DNA from: Amphiduros pacificus
Lineage: Eukaryota; Annelida; Polychaeta; Phyllodocida; Hesionidae
Direction of reading: 5' to 3'
Assembly: GCA_949316495.1 (NCBI GenBank)
Contig: OX439003.1
Location: 50,761,523 to 50,825,522 of the forward strand
Length of the DNA: 64,000 nt
The translations under genes were made by a program, and so were the position numbers. Shown one piece after another: positions 26,737-40,754 of this stretch (position 1 is the first letter of the stretch; each line of letters begins with the position of its first letter). A model generated the notes under the pieces. That model was given only the letters and a program-made list of their open reading frames with translations, had not been told where the DNA came from and did no database searches.

Positions 26737-27085
26737 TGTCTCTTTTTGGATTTCATTGATATAGATTCACAAATATTATCTGAAATGTGCAAAAGTTATA
26801 GAGAATATAGTTAAGTCAGAGCCGTTGTTACCAAAGTTTTGAATGATAGTTTTGAATGTAGGATTACGAAATTATGACCTAGCCGATAAGAGGGTGGTTA
26901 TCTGATGTTTGACAGTCAGTGGCAGTTGACATGCATTCTAAAGTCTCTGGATAGTCTTATGATACACAGAATACGTCATTTGTTAAATGGGGGACTGCCA
27001 AGTTTTAGGAGGAAAGTGTACTTTGTGGAACAGCCCGAATAACATCAAATGTTCTCCATATTTGAGATATTATCTAAAATATTTC

Positions 27086-27203
27086 AGAAATGAACTAGTT
27101 TGTACACATGTACATCTGGCAATGAATTAGTAAATGTACAACATAGAAATGAACTAGTTTGTACACATGTACATCTGGCAATAAATTAGTAAATGTACAA
27201 CAT
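27086..27203. repeat. Tandem duplication, 2 x 59 bp
   Basis: The block beginning AGAAATGAACTAGTTTGTAC is repeated once at 27145, with one visible difference (CAATGAATT versus CAATAAATT). Confidence 0.93.
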
Positions 27204-27329
27204 TTCCTTTGCGATGTTTACAGTCACATTTTCAAGTAATATCATGGTTTAAAGGTTAAACCATGGTCCTCAATATGTAAGGTGCTATTTTAGCTTTAGC
27301 ACATACAGTTTACAGCACCTCCATTTGTC

Positions 27330-27527
27330 ATCAAAATTGGCAAATGATGATTTTTGTGACCCTTCTGGCAACAATGGCAATATCAGGTTGACATTCGAGC
27401 CTTTTAACCATTGTGACAATAGCACAGTGGCAGTGGGAGTCGAACCCATCGCTTCCGCAGTACACTTAAATAAATGATAAGTTAGGCGCAGGTCCGTTGC
27501 TCTATTATAACTGTGCTAGTGGGACCG
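27330..27527 (-). mobile_element. SINE family B (tRNA-headed), minus strand
   Basis: On the minus strand a tRNA-like head begins near 27525 with CACTAGCACAGTT (A-box region). A near-perfect B box, GGGTTCGACTCCCACTG, lies at 27431-27448. TAGCACAGT and ACTGTGCTA at the two ends can pair like an acceptor stem. A body with CTGATATTGCCATTGTTG follows. Similar body fragments occur near 19.55 and 55.6 kb. Exact ends are uncertain. Confidence 0.55.
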
Positions 27528-28046
27528 GTTCTTACAATGTGAGATAACGATATAAAAGAGACATGTATGTCATATGTTCAATCTCCTATGGTGTTCTAAT
27601 AGTCAAGCCCTTTCAACTTCTTGATTTTCTTTAATCATCATTCAATAATCCAATATCAAGAGAAAAAGGAAATGTGTGAAAGCTTTAAAGATAAATCTGT
27701 GATTCATGTGGCATTGGCGGCTATCAGCGGTTCACACTCCTTTACCATTTATAATCTTGATTTGTTTTCACCAAGTACCTTTAAACCGATCAACATCAGA
27801 GTGTTGCAAACCTTTCAATGTAAAGCTTGAAGTGGCAAACTTGTGTGCCCATATGCACATGTTTAAACGGGGTGTTGTCCATTCCAGAGTACTGAATAGT
27901 GTCGGTTTATTTCTAGTTAGACATATTAGATCAGTATTTCAATTTTCTGGTATTCTATCTTCCAGCATCCATCAAACCAGTTGACAAAATTCAAGCTCAT
28001 CTTTTCAGCATTAACTTTTCAGCATTGTGCATTACGTGGTAGCGTT

Positions 28047-28105
28047 TTGATGCAATTATCAACGAGCTTTCGGCCATCATGGTCTCGGCGACTTCACTGC
28101 TACGC
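28047..28105 (+). repeat. Short dispersed repeat, copy 1 of 3
   Basis: The motif AGCTTTCGGCCATCATGG and its TCTCGGCGACTT continuation align with 32.33 and 35.25 kb, in the same order and on the same strand. Confidence 0.5.
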
Positions 28106-28531
28106 AACAGGTATCATAATTGATTTTCATGATAATATAATACCAGAAACATTTTACACATTGTTTAAATATCTCTGATAAAAGGTGCTATTGATTTAAC
28201 TACTCTTCCCTATTGAACTTTTTAAACCCCCATGACTTGTCCTTAACGCAGGGTTTCACCAACGAATTCAGGTACATTCGCTTACGGAAAAAGGTAATAT
28301 CAGCTTGAAATTTCAAAATACATGGAACCTTGTTAAGTATACATGAGTATATATTATATTTCCAGCTGTTATGTCAAAAATAAAACATTGAAATATCAGA
28401 AAAATCACAAAACATTGATTACTCGGCTCAGTTGGAAAAAAAACTGTTCAAAAGATTAATTCTAAACAAGCTTTTACCGATTGACTGCTTATCAAATAAA
28501 TAGTTGCATTAAAAGTGAACCTGTGCAACAT

Positions 28532-29709
28532 CCCAGTCACACTTGCACCGATTTCAGAACAGGCATCCGGGCAACCAAATATCAAATGAGCTTATCCGGG
28601 CACTGCTTTATCTTTTTACAAAATCCATAAGTAGGCAATTTTGAGATGTCATTCGGGTCGCCGGGAACTTTTAGCTGCAACATAAAAGTTGTCGGCGTTT
28701 TCACCATGTCTTCTAAACAAAAACCATAACGGTAGGCTTCCGTTAATGTCCCATAGCTAGTATCATAGATTATCTTTAGGTTGCAGGTGGCAAAATTAGG
28801 ATTTTTTTATATTTTCAGTGTTCCCAGGCCATCGTCAGATAGCTTTGCGATAACGTAGCGATATCCTAGTGGATCCCTCTGATGTTCTACAAATGTCTGT
28901 TTTATTATAGACATACTTCTTTAGGACATCCTACAGATATCTGTTTTATTATTAACGTACTTCTTTAGGACATCCTACAGATATCTGTTTGACTATTAAC
29001 ATACTTCTTTAGGACATCCTACAGATATCTGTTGCGTTATTGACCTACTTCTTTAGGACATCCTACAGATATCTGTTGCGTTATTGATCTACTTCTTTAG
29101 GACATCCTACAGATATCTGTGTCATTATTAACCTATTGCATTAGGACATCCTACATATATCTGTTTGACTATTAACCTACCTCTTCAGGACGTCCTACAG
29201 ATATCTGTTTCATTATTGTCCTACTTCTTTAGGACATCCTACAGTTATTTGTTTCATTATTGTCCTGCTTCTTTAGGACATCCTACAGATGTCTGTTTCA
29301 TTATTGTCCTACTTCTTCAGGACCTCCTACAGATATCTGGTTGACTATTAACCTACTCCTTCAGGACGTACTACAGATATCTGTTTCATTATTGTCCTAC
29401 TTCTTTAGGACATCCTACAGATATTTGTTTCATTATTGTCCTGCTTCTTTAGGACATCCTACAGATATCTGTTTCATTATTGTCCTGCTTCTTTAGGACA
29501 TCCTACAGATATCTGTGTTATTATTGTCCTACTTCTTTAGGACATCCTACAGATATCTGTTTCATTTTATCTTGTCGGTGTCGTGCGGTGCCTGTTATAT
29601 AACGTGACCAACGTGTTGCCATCTTAATGATCGCTGATAAACTCCCGGGACCCTGTGCAGCCGGCCGATTCTTAATTTCTGGCCAGCGCCCGGGCAAATG
29701 TGTCTGAGG
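28532..29709 (+). mobile_element. GC-rich inverted-repeat element G, copy 1, with internal minisatellite
   Basis: The 5' part (28545-28715, with ACTTTTAGCTGCAACATAAA) and the 3' part (29635-29709, with GGCCAGCGCCCGGGCAAATG) both align with the reverse complement of 41958-42356. The ends read CAGTCACACTTGCACCG and, inverted, CAGACACATTTGCCCG, which are short terminal inverted repeats. A 44-bp minisatellite fills most of the interior. No transposase is present, so it is non-autonomous; the family is unnamed here. Confidence 0.55.
28880..29562. repeat. Minisatellite, 44-bp unit, inside element G
   Basis: About 15 copies of ACTTCTTTAGGACATCCTAC plus AGATATCTGTTTCATTATTG and TCCT. Divergence is moderate and higher at the left end. 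Confidence 0.95.
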
Positions 29710-32327
29710 CGTTAGGATATAATTGTCATGTAAATGATAGGTGACAAGAATTTCAGCACTTTTTTTAGTCTAACATGTCACTTTTATTGCAGATGCAATT
29801 AACATGACATTGTGAGAACCCCGTATATCTAATTCCTCAACCGACTATTGCTAAATCTGACATTTTGAATAACTAAATAAATAGTTATCTATTTTAGAAA
29901 TATTGATTAATGTGATGGCATATTTGCCTATTGATATTTGACATGTATGATAATTTTTGATAGGGAACAATCTGTGGTACATATCTGTGCTCACTCTCAT
30001 CCATGATAAAGGTCTTAACCAGACCTAGAGAGGTGTAAGTCGGGTTATTGACCAGGTGATTAACATCATTTTGAATTATATTCTTATGTGCTACTATACT
30101 TGAATGAATGTACGTTTCAAAGAAATATATGCCTTTTTGAACAATGAAAAACTGTGTACTTTATTGAAAGAGAGAGAGAAATAAGATAAATAAACCTAGA
30201 GGTGTGTGCTCTCTATACCTAATCTGTGTGGCTGTCGGGAGAGACATGGACAGCTAAGTGTGGTCCTTCTCTGATAATCTACGGCTTAAACCTCTAATCC
30301 TGCACCCCCGACAACTACCCTGCGGTTACGTCATAGGTTAAACACTAAACTATTAGAAAAATCATCACAAACATCCTTGGCAGCATTTTCTTTATCTTAA
30401 TAAAAAGCTGAATAAATCGTTTGTCTATTTTTTGGCTTTTTGGCAAGATTTGCTTGGTTGTATGTTTACTCAATGTGGCCACAGTAGCGTTGCAAAGTTA
30501 TGTATTTCAGTGCTTACTAAACAATACGTAGAATAGGTATTTATCAGACTTTATTATCAAGTCAACTTCTCTTTTATTATGAAGTCATATTATTATAGAC
30601 TCTTCAATTGTTTCCCACTTAATCCCTGTTGATGCTTATATTTTATCTTGCTCAGCATAATTTCCCTCTGTAAATGTATGGAATATATAGAGCAGTGTAG
30701 AATGCCCCGGGCCATTGGCTGTATCATATAGCTTTTTATGAGAGAAATAATATGGTTGGCATGAGTGACCTTGAGCACTGACCTGTTGTAGGCGAGGACA
30801 AGGAGCTAACCTGTGTCACTGCTAAGTTAATCATATCTTGCCTCTGATAAAAGTGCCAGCTCATGCACCTGCTGAAGCCAGGCCTTCCCACATGGCCACA
30901 CCTCGCTACTACTCCCTCCTCACACACTTTATATCACTACATTTATACTTATCCTTCCTGACGCCTGAGATGAGTATTTTATCCATTATGGTTTTATTTG
31001 TAAAAATGTACAAAACATAAATAAAGTTAGAAGTGTTATAATCTGTTACGATTATGCAACATTCCTTGTCGTTCGTTGCCCTTGTGTTGGATTAGAAATA
31101 TACTTAATCTTGAGTAAAAATATGTTGGAAGGCTGTAACGGAGACTTCTAGCCAGATCCTTAATATGGGAGCAATAATGCACAAGTACATAAAACGTCCG
31201 CATGACAAGACCTTAATGAAACGAGGTAGTATATAAGGGGCCCCTCTCTGGCCTGTCACTACCTCCAATTGTATATGGCTCCACTAACTAATTATTTTGT
31301 ACTTAATTATTCGCAATCAAGTCGCGTCTGTAGTTTAAGATATGATAATAAGAGCCGGTAAATAGTCCAATAAATATATGAGACCGTTTGCACAAGTAAG
31401 GGCGTTCATCTTTGATATTTCATTAAATGTCTGCTTCAACATTTGTGTTCTCTCTGATTAAGTTGATATTTTGGGAACATGAGGATAAGATGAAGGGGTT
31501 ATGTTACCATATATAAAAGAATGCGTCTAAAGACAGATATTAACTTCTGATATCATTATGACGTAAGAAACCTTTTTGATATTTATTTGTTAGACTCCAT
31601 ATTTGAGTTGATAACGAGATTTTGCGAGACTTAGAACTGAGCATTATCCTTTCAACATGTGGCTGAATAGAATAAAAACGTACCACCAGAGATTAAACGG
31701 TTTTGTTATTGTATTTATCTTTTTTTCCTTATTTGATCTGTATTATATTTATGTAAACATATATTCATAAAAGAAAATATGATTTGATCATCACACGTGT
31801 GCTACTTGTAAAATCGATATTTGTCATTTGAATGCAGTAAGAAGAGGTTTAGCAGTTCAAATCTTCTTGTTTTAATAGTTTCAATGTCCATACATATGTA
31901 TCTAAACATTTCTAATACAGAAATTTGAAGTTTAACAATATTATGAGCAGAATGTGTATGTGCCAAGAGTGTTAATTCATTCGTATCACAAATTTATAAT
32001 TAATGGGACATTTCCACAGATGAAAAATATCTTGTACAGAAATAATTATGAAATTGGAAATGATGACAAAATATGTGCAATCCTTCAATGAAGCCAAATC
32101 CATAATATGAGACATGAATCGACAAATTGTTTTCTTTTCAATGGTGTTTTTTGCAATATTTGCTTATGTAAATGTAACATGTAGAATTTTTAATTTGTAA
32201 GCAAATAGATGATCTGAGAAATGTTTCAGACACATAGGGCGAATATCATTTCAACACATCATATTGATATTGTGTGAAACTAATTGTGCAGTCTTTAGTA
32301 ATTGATTACATGTCAGGTCCTTTAGAG

Positions 32328-32390
32328 ATTTTGATACAATATTCAATCAGCTTTCGGTCATCTCGGTTTCGGTGCTTTTGCAAGCTAACT
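32328..32390 (+). repeat. Short dispersed repeat, copy 2 of 3
   Basis: AGCTTTCGGTCATCTCGG and TTTCGGTGCTTTTGC are shared with the copies at 28.05 and 35.25 kb. Confidence 0.5.
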
Positions 32391-33523
32391 ACTAACACAA
32401 AAGGTGTGAATGCATTCGCCGTCATCCCCCTCCCCTACTGTTCCTTACTAGGAGGATGACATGTGAACAATTAACGTTTATTATAGATTATTACATCTCT
32501 GGAGAACTATGAATACCTATTCATTGGTATTAAGACATATCAACATATCTGACCCGTTGTGATCAATTATATATATATATATATTGGGTAAGTTGGGTGA
32601 ATAAGACCATAGTGCCTTTTTAGCATACATGGTCTGGGTCAGTGCCTCAACCTTTTGTGCTGGTCATGCTGATAGCAATCATGGATATGATGTTTCATCA
32701 ATTAAAAATAAACGTTCACACATGACACATAAGGGAGCATACCAGATATAGAGAGGAAAGTCTCTGGTATGGAAGCAGGGTGGGGATTAAAATATAGAAT
32801 AGAGCATAGCGATGCAAGCATTCGCGCGTATTGTGTGATGGTCACAATGCTGGCCAAGCCGTGAAAATACTAAAACATGGCAGCTGGAATCGTGGTCGAA
32901 AAATACCATGTAGGTGACATAAAGTAATGTTATTCTTATATCTTTAACTAAATATTAGGTCTTCTTCTGGACGTTTTATTCAATTATGGTTGGTCTTCTA
33001 ATACATATAACCTTATGATTTGAATGGCTTATAGTTACAATAATTACTTAAAGTAATTTGAATGCGCAATAGGATAACAGAAATTTGCTTTATAATCATG
33101 ATAACCGACCTTATTTTTCATTAGAAAGTCTCTGGAAACACTAAGTTTCTTTTTGTACATTTTTGCAATTATGACTTTTTTGTAATTGACTGAATAGATC
33201 GTAAGGATTGTAATGTTAAGGTTTTTAGCAAACCCCATCCCATGTGCATCTATTAGAGATAGGACGTGAGTCACTCTCTTCTACCAGATACATATATTTT
33301 CACAATGTGGCAATCTTGCAGAGTTTAAAAGGCTAAACACCCCATCTTCCCAGCTTGTTGCTTGCGAGCAATGTTGTAACAAATTCAATAGATTGGTTTG
33401 TTTGAGTCTATGCCTTGTCCAGGCACAAGAAATAGATGAAAAGATTGATTTGCTGGGAAACCAGTTTTTTTCCAACTGTGTATAGATGGAGAAACTAAAT
33501 GGTCCAAAATTATTAGATAGGGA

Positions 33524-33558
33524 TCCACCCATCCACCCATCCATCCATCCACCCATCT
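33524..33558. repeat. (CCAT/CCAC)n microsatellite
   Basis: Eight or so tetranucleotide units of CCAC and CCAT. Confidence 0.9.
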
Positions 33559-35249
33559 ACAATTGAAGAACGGAATGAAAAACTATTTCTGGGACGTTGT
33601 TCATAATCTGGTAATTCTATGATTATATGATAGAATATCTTAGAGAGCAAGAATATAGTATCTATAGCATATATTCATTATTTCTGACTAAGTTGTAATT
33701 TGTTGTAGGAGTTTTCAATCATTTGGGGGTTATGTTTAGCTGACAGTTCTTGCCACTTAAGTGGACCAAATCACAATCTTCAACATCACATTACTGTATG
33801 CTACGTTAGGTGCAAGCTGCTAGTTTGAATTAAATAATGATCTCTTAATTCAATAATTATCCGAAAATCATATGAGAGGTATAGATCATCCAAGGTAAAA
33901 AGAATCCCAATTTGTTTAATCTCATATTCATTCAGATTGTTTTTGTACCAATTTCTCCAAAGATTTTTTTGGTATTTATAAGGTACCTCTATCATTTGAA
34001 CAATAACAATCTGTATTGCCCACATTATCCCTATCTACTTCCAGGCTTCAACAAGTTAATAGGAGAGAATTAATGAGTTATATGAGGATCAGAATTTATT
34101 CAGATATTTCCGATTTTAAATGCAAGGATATATCTGTATTTTTCTTCTTCTATGTGAGTGACAGTTGATGAGTAAATGATAAATATTCGCTGATAAGTTA
34201 GATGTAAACTCACCATAGCAAGTAGAGTAGAAAGTCTAATTGATAATTATGGTAAGGCCAATAACGTCAGCACCACCTTATATTAAAGTACATATCTTCG
34301 TTTCAGGTTTAATAAAGATTCTAATGTGATATGAACATAATTGTTACTTTCATTCACGGTAGGTTACGCTTCTTTGGTCCACAGCTCATTGCTTATAGAT
34401 GCGGAAGAGACGGATAGGCTGCTCAACAGTCACAAATCAATGAAGCACTGAAAAAGTGTTTAATCTTCAAACAGGCATATCCATATTTAATAATAATTCT
34501 TGCTGACCATTGCTAGAAATATTACCATACCGATAATCAATTACACGATATCATATTAGCAACAATGTCTCCTCAAATGTTTTTCTAATATTAGGTTAGT
34601 GGAATGCCAAGATGTTTAGCGACAAAATGCTTTAAAAATATTTGCTATAAGAAAGAACTGGTCATGATTAATACACAGAAATACTTTGCAACCTGAATAA
34701 TGTGCACCTTGTCTGATGAACGACAAATGCCTCATGACAAATCAACTAATTCTGGGAATATTAAGTTAAATGTAAAAGAGTTTCAACTGTATAAAAGGAC
34801 CACTGTTATTACAGATATCTATTAACCTCGATAGCTCCTTATCATATAGAATAACAAAAATGAACCTGAAACTGTATTAGATCAATATGTATATGTAGAG
34901 GATATAATGATACATTGACACATTAGATCAAATGTGTTAAGGGTCTCTGTCATATGAGCACGGTAGAATACCTATTACACATAGGTTTGATAACACCAAG
35001 TAAATGCCATATTAGATGTATCAACTTGATACGGCCAGTTGTCATTCTTATCCTATTGTCATATTACCCTATTGTGATGATTTCTGTTAAAACAGACGAA
35101 CTTTAATGGATATTTTGTTTGAATGACCATATTTAATGTACAACAGGATCCCCATGATGTTAATTAAAACAACCTTATATTTCAATTCTACATTTTCTGT
35201 TGTGTAAAATCCCTGCAAAAATGGTTATGCCGACAATTCTAATTCAGTT

Positions 35250-35310
35250 GTACCGACAATTCTAATTTCAGTTATCTTGGTTTCGGTGCTTTCACAGATC
35301 GGCTCCAGCT
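35250..35310 (+). repeat. Short dispersed repeat, copy 3 of 3
   Basis: CAGTTATCTTGGTTTCGGTG and CTTTCACAGATCGGC align with the copies at 28.05 and 32.33 kb. Confidence 0.45.
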
Positions 35311-36472
35311 ACAAGTTATTGTCCCGGTGACACAAAACACGTGGATGTTTTTGCTGCAACGCCTGTTAGAAGCGTTTCACGTGCAAATTGAAAATAAAGT
35401 ATACCTATCAATGTAAAAAAACATGTCATCTTCTAAAGCATTCAAAGATTCATTCTCCTTTAGAATATAATTAATCATATATCCAAGATTCTGGTGGAAC
35501 AAATGATAATAATTTTCAAACGATATATGCTTTCTTAATCAGAAAGGCCATGATATGTTGTTTCCACAAGTGACTGTACCTAACTTCGGACATTATAAGT
35601 TGAATACTGGAGTGCGGTGAAAGCACCCGACCTTAATTGTATTACGTCAACATCATTTGTATCTATGCTCCTAAAGCACCGACACTAAGAAGGCCAAACG
35701 TTTAAAAAAGATTGCATCGAAACATGGAGAATCTGAAAAGCTAAGATAGTACTTGAATTGTGTGATCAATGCAATGCCAATTCTCCTTTCTCTTATACGC
35801 AACTAAAGCGATGAACATTTAATCATAACTTTGGAGGATATCATTTTTATTCCATGTATAAAGTTATTATTTTCACTTTTATGATTTTGATGTGTAGATA
35901 TTTCTGATCCGTGCCATCCAATCCTTAACTTCAGTGTTTCAAAATTTAACCTAGCCTTACCTTGATTAATAGTTCGGTCCAAATCTGAGATCACTTCTGT
36001 AAATATAGAAGTGATCAAAGCCCGAGGGAATTATGAAAATCAATAGTTTCCCACAGAATACAATAATTCCGAGGCTGTGCTCAGTCGGGAGTGACAATAC
36101 CTTGTAGTCCTTGTAATCAATAGGGGGCGCAAAATTTGTAAACTTCCGAGAGAATAATATTATTTACAGGGTGTCCATCCACCCAATCACCGTTTTCTTC
36201 TTATTTCTCTTGGAACACAATTTTCAACTCCATGACAGAAATATTTTTAAAAAGAATTAGGTAAAGTCAACACTTTCTAAATACGCTTTGCTATCTTAGC
36301 ATTGAATGGATGTTATCCTTTAAATTTTAGGGTGAACTGATGCTAATCTAATTTGAAACATCAGATTGGCAGAAATGTGGTGCAAGCGTTTTTATAACCT
36401 TAGTCTATGACCTTGGCCATGTTAACAAACCTTTGATGAATATAAATCACTCTTTATTAAGAATGCAGCCAT

Positions 36473-36757
36473 GGGTCGTGGCGCAGTTGGTTAACTAGAG
36501 CACCAGTTACTCTGTGATAATCCAAAGGTTCTATTCCCAGCAATGTCGACATTGAAAACATGTGACAATTCCTTATATGAGATGAGGTTCGCGCCTGAAG
36601 CGTTATCACATTGTCCTTGTACTTCTGTGACTGGATGGATTATGATGTCAAAGACCAGCAACACTTTAATTTAGTACGGCAGCACTATTTGTGCTACAAA
36701 TAAGTCTCATCGCCAAATAACTAAAATAATATTGGAAGTGATGTGAAAACCCTTTAG
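36473..36757 (+). mobile_element. SINE family A, copy 2 (with tRNA-like head)
   Basis: An A-box-like GTGGCGCAGTTGGTTAACT (about 36479-36497) and a B-box-like GGTTCTATTCCCAG (36527-36540) form a pol III promoter-like head. The downstream body matches the truncated copy at 3579-3780 (GATGAGGTTCG, ATTGTCCTTGTA, CTAAAATAAT, GGAAGTGATG). The B box departs from GGTTCGANTCC, so this copy is probably old and inactive. Confidence 0.7.
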
Positions 36758-38794
36758 AAACAGATGCAAAATAATCAGCAACAATCGGGCTTCAGGTCCC
36801 TGTGGCAGATTTTCTTTAACGTGATAGCCTAAAATATGTTGATACAAACAAATAGACAACAAAATTGGTCCATGTATGAGAAAACAATTTTAGGTGAACT
36901 CTGGCTTCATCTTGGATAATACTTTGGCCTTGGATATTACAATGTCGGCTTAATCATTATGAGAGTATGATATTCATTACCTTGATTAATAAATTGGATA
37001 CTATTGCAACTAACTCATTAGGCAGAGACTATACATGAATCTAAAGATCATTAATTTTTGTTTAATATTACATATAATGAATCATAGCTGTATCAATATC
37101 ACGTTCTAACAACAAATTTGTCATTGACATAAGGAGGATTGGCCTTGTGATCTTGACCTGGTAAATTTAAGACGTCATGGAGAGGCTTGGGGGGGGATTG
37201 ACAATTTCAATCATATTCTAATGGTACCTCTTTACCTCACCAAGCATGTCGTTATAGCTTATTCTATCAGGGGAATAATAATGTATGTAACATAGATTAA
37301 GAGTCATACCCGCTGAAGCCAGTGTGATGTGAAGATTTATTTCATCATTCTCCTCCTGTCTTATGTTTTCTCTTAGACCCAGGGTGAGGCCTGATTACAT
37401 ATGTACAGCCAGGTGATTGGAGACAACCTTCTCTTGTTATGCTATTTACATTTGATCTTTATTCATTTCAGACATTGCTTGCAGTATTATTGGTAGCACG
37501 AAACATGGGTACATTATATACCTTATAGAATATGATTCGCTTGTACTTGAAATGGCATTGAAAAAAAAGAGAAACCCAAGATATATGATAGTGATGAATA
37601 AAATAATAACCGCCAGAGTGCCAATGACGGTATCTTTTTATCTTGCAATTTTTTTATTTTCTTAGTGAATGATAAAGCCCGTCAATCGTGAAGAACAAAA
37701 CTTGAAGTACAATAATTTATAAATGAAATGTGGACAAAAGTCAAAATTATGTTTTGACTTTTGTCGATAAATGCTATCCCTTTAGTTGTATTGTATTTGC
37801 AAGGATCAAATATGAGTAAATTTAAATACATTTTATACCATTTTATTTATGGTTTTTATGGCCTACAGATAAAAAGAACTGCATTTAAATGAGAAAGGTT
37901 TCATTGTGATAAGAAAAGGAAGTATTGAAGCGGTATACATTATCCCTACTTGTTTGTATGTGGTTGGCAACATGCTACCAACTGGAGGCAAAAGAATGTT
38001 ATAAAAGTTGCAAATGAGAGTGTTTAAGGTTGGGGATTATCTTTATTGGTGTGTTACAATGGTTGGAGTGTGCCATAAGAGGAGCGACAGGACTATGGAG
38101 ACTGGCCATACATTACCATTCAACTGGTAGCTTGCCACTGTCCAGGAAATTGCCACACCACGTGAGTGTCCACCATGATAAACAGTTGCTCCAAAGCATC
38201 TTGTAAAAACACTTGATTTGCTTTGGAGTGACGGCTGCAGGAGACAAGGACTATTCAGACAACGATTTGTTGCTTTGCTTGGCTTCTTTTACAATATTAA
38301 GGCGTCAGAGTGTATGGCTAATTTAACTCCCACAATGACAACTGTAGTTAAGAATTGTTAGTACATAAGCTACAATCACTCATCTTGATATATAGGCGAA
38401 TTGTCATTCACATTTTAATCAAGTTTAACACCTGCTTCGCACATTAGCTTCCAGGTTGAAAAGGTTAAATTGTGTCTTTGTCATACAATGTAATGTGTGC
38501 AGAGTAAACTGATAAATTGAGAGAAAAATGGCTGGATTAGATAAGATTGTGTTTGATTAAGTGAAGCTTAGATGACATTGTATCTATCCGAGCATAGATC
38601 AAAGGAGGCTCATGACAACCTTAATCATCTAACCCACTCTACACTTTGTCATATTAAAAAGATCTATTCATTTTAAGGGTTTTGCACCTTTTCGTGCTAT
38701 CACTATACAAAGGGGCTCAGATGCGAATCGGTTGGCAAGACGTCGTCTCCCCTCCTGCATTTAGCTCCGGTATTTGAATCCCTGTTGGAACAAA
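36758..38794. other. Unique DNA, no gene seen
   Basis: The only item noted is the perfect hairpin at 37733-37765. Confidence 0.4.
37733..37765. repeat. Perfect 14-bp hairpin
   Basis: GACAAAAGTCAAAA, a 5-nt loop (TTATG), then the exact reverse complement. It is isolated in unique DNA with no T-run that would suggest a terminator. Confidence 0.7.
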
Positions 38795-39398
38795 TGCTTC
38801 TGCCATACTGCATGGTAGAGAAAGGTACATATCTGCCTCAGTTGCTTCTGTCATACGGCATGGTAGAGAAAGGTGGATATCTGCCTCAGAGTTGCTTCTG
38901 CCATACTGCATGGTAGAGAAAGGTACATATCTGCCTCAGAGTTGCTTCTGTCATACTGCATGGTAGAGAAAGGTGGATATCTGTCTCGGAGTTGCTTCTG
39001 TCATACTGCATGGTAGAGACAGGTGGATATCTGCCTCAGAGTTGCTTCTGTCATACTGCATGGTAGAGAAAGGTGGATATCTGCCTCAGAGTTGCTTCTG
39101 TCATACTGCATGGTAGTGACAGGTGGATATCTGCCTCAGAGTTGCTTCTGTCATACTGCATGGTAGTGACAGGTGGATATCTGCCTCAGAGTTGCTTCTG
39201 TCATACTGCATGGTAGTGACAGGTGGATATCTGCCTCAGAGTTGCTTCTGTCATACTGCATGGTAGTGACAGGTGGATATCTGCCTCAGAGTTGCTTCTG
39301 TCATACTGCATGGTAGTGACAGGTGGATATCTGCCTCAGAGTTGCTTCTGTCATACTGCATGGTAGAGAAAGGTGGATATCTGCCTCAGAGTTGCTTT
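38795..39398. repeat. Minisatellite, 50-bp unit, about 12 copies
   Basis: The unit contains TGGTAGAGAAAGGTGGATAT, CTGCCTCAGAGTTGCTTCTG and TCATACTGCA. Copies between 39.11 and 39.31 kb share GTGACAGG in place of GAGAAAGG, so that variant spread by local amplification. Confidence 0.95.
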
Positions 39399-39600
39399 TC
39401 ACACCAGTCAGTGCTCCATTATTTGATATCTCAGGGTGGTGGTAAAATGTCTATGTGACAATGTAAAATAAAAATCCTCGGTAACTCTTGGATAATTGTA
39501 GGACATTGTGTCTAACCTGCTTCGTACACAAATCTCAAAATATTTCAAACCATTTTCCCAGTATGTATATCGAAAGAAATAACTGATTCAGATCCTCAAA

Positions 39601-39738
<138 letters not shown>

Positions 39739-39766
39739 ATCAATTATCAAATTAATTATCAAACAC

Positions 39767-40090
<324 letters not shown>

Positions 40091-40754
40091 AATAATAAAT
40101 ATTAGACTAGAATAATTGGGAGGTGGGTATGAAAGTGCTGTGTGATATATTCTTTAGCATGCTCATTCATTCTGCATAATTCGGATTAATAAAGGCATAT
40201 AGCATGATTGGTACCCTTTTCTGTGGTAAAACATAAGTGCTTTCGTGACCAAAGAATCTTTAGCATGCTTCACAGGTTTGCCTTCTCTGTTTTATATGAT
40301 GTGCCTTGGTAGACCATATAATCCGCTTGGCAGAACGGAAAACCGGCTTTGAAGGAAATGCATGAGCTGGTTTAGTAGAGGAAATAAAAAAAAATGACCA
40401 GTTTTCTGCAAGTTTGTATCTTACTTGGGACAAATAATAATTGGTGCAATTCATCAAAGAAAAAGCATAAAGGTTATTTTGTGGTCATGAAACTTTTAAA
40501 TTTACACTTCCTCCTATTTTTCCCATTCGTATAATGTTAGCCTCTCTCAAACAAGAATTGTCACCTGTCCTATATTGTAAATAAATGTCCACATATTCGC
40601 AAAGATATATAAGTAGTGTAGGTATAAGTATGTATGTCCCAAAATAAAGATGGAGCTGCTTTGATTCTCCTGTATCAACATTAATATTTAATTATGTTTC
40701 CGAAATAAATATAGCAAACTATATGTAGCTGTTACTCTAGATTTTCCATACCTT
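40091..40754. other. Unique DNA, no gene seen
   Basis: No feature is recognised between the palindrome and the 27-bp array. Confidence 0.4.

Larger units (their letters stand above)
29710..36472. other. Long unique AT-rich stretch, no gene found
   Basis: Nearly 6.8 kb contains no frame above about 91 codons with any recognisable feature. Contents noted: a GA-rich run near 30170, a short (AT)n run at 32571-32584, a CCAT/CCAC microsatellite at 33524-33558, two copies of a short dispersed repeat, and TAGGGGGCGC near 36122 resembling half a CTCF core. It could be intronic or intergenic. Confidence 0.4.
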
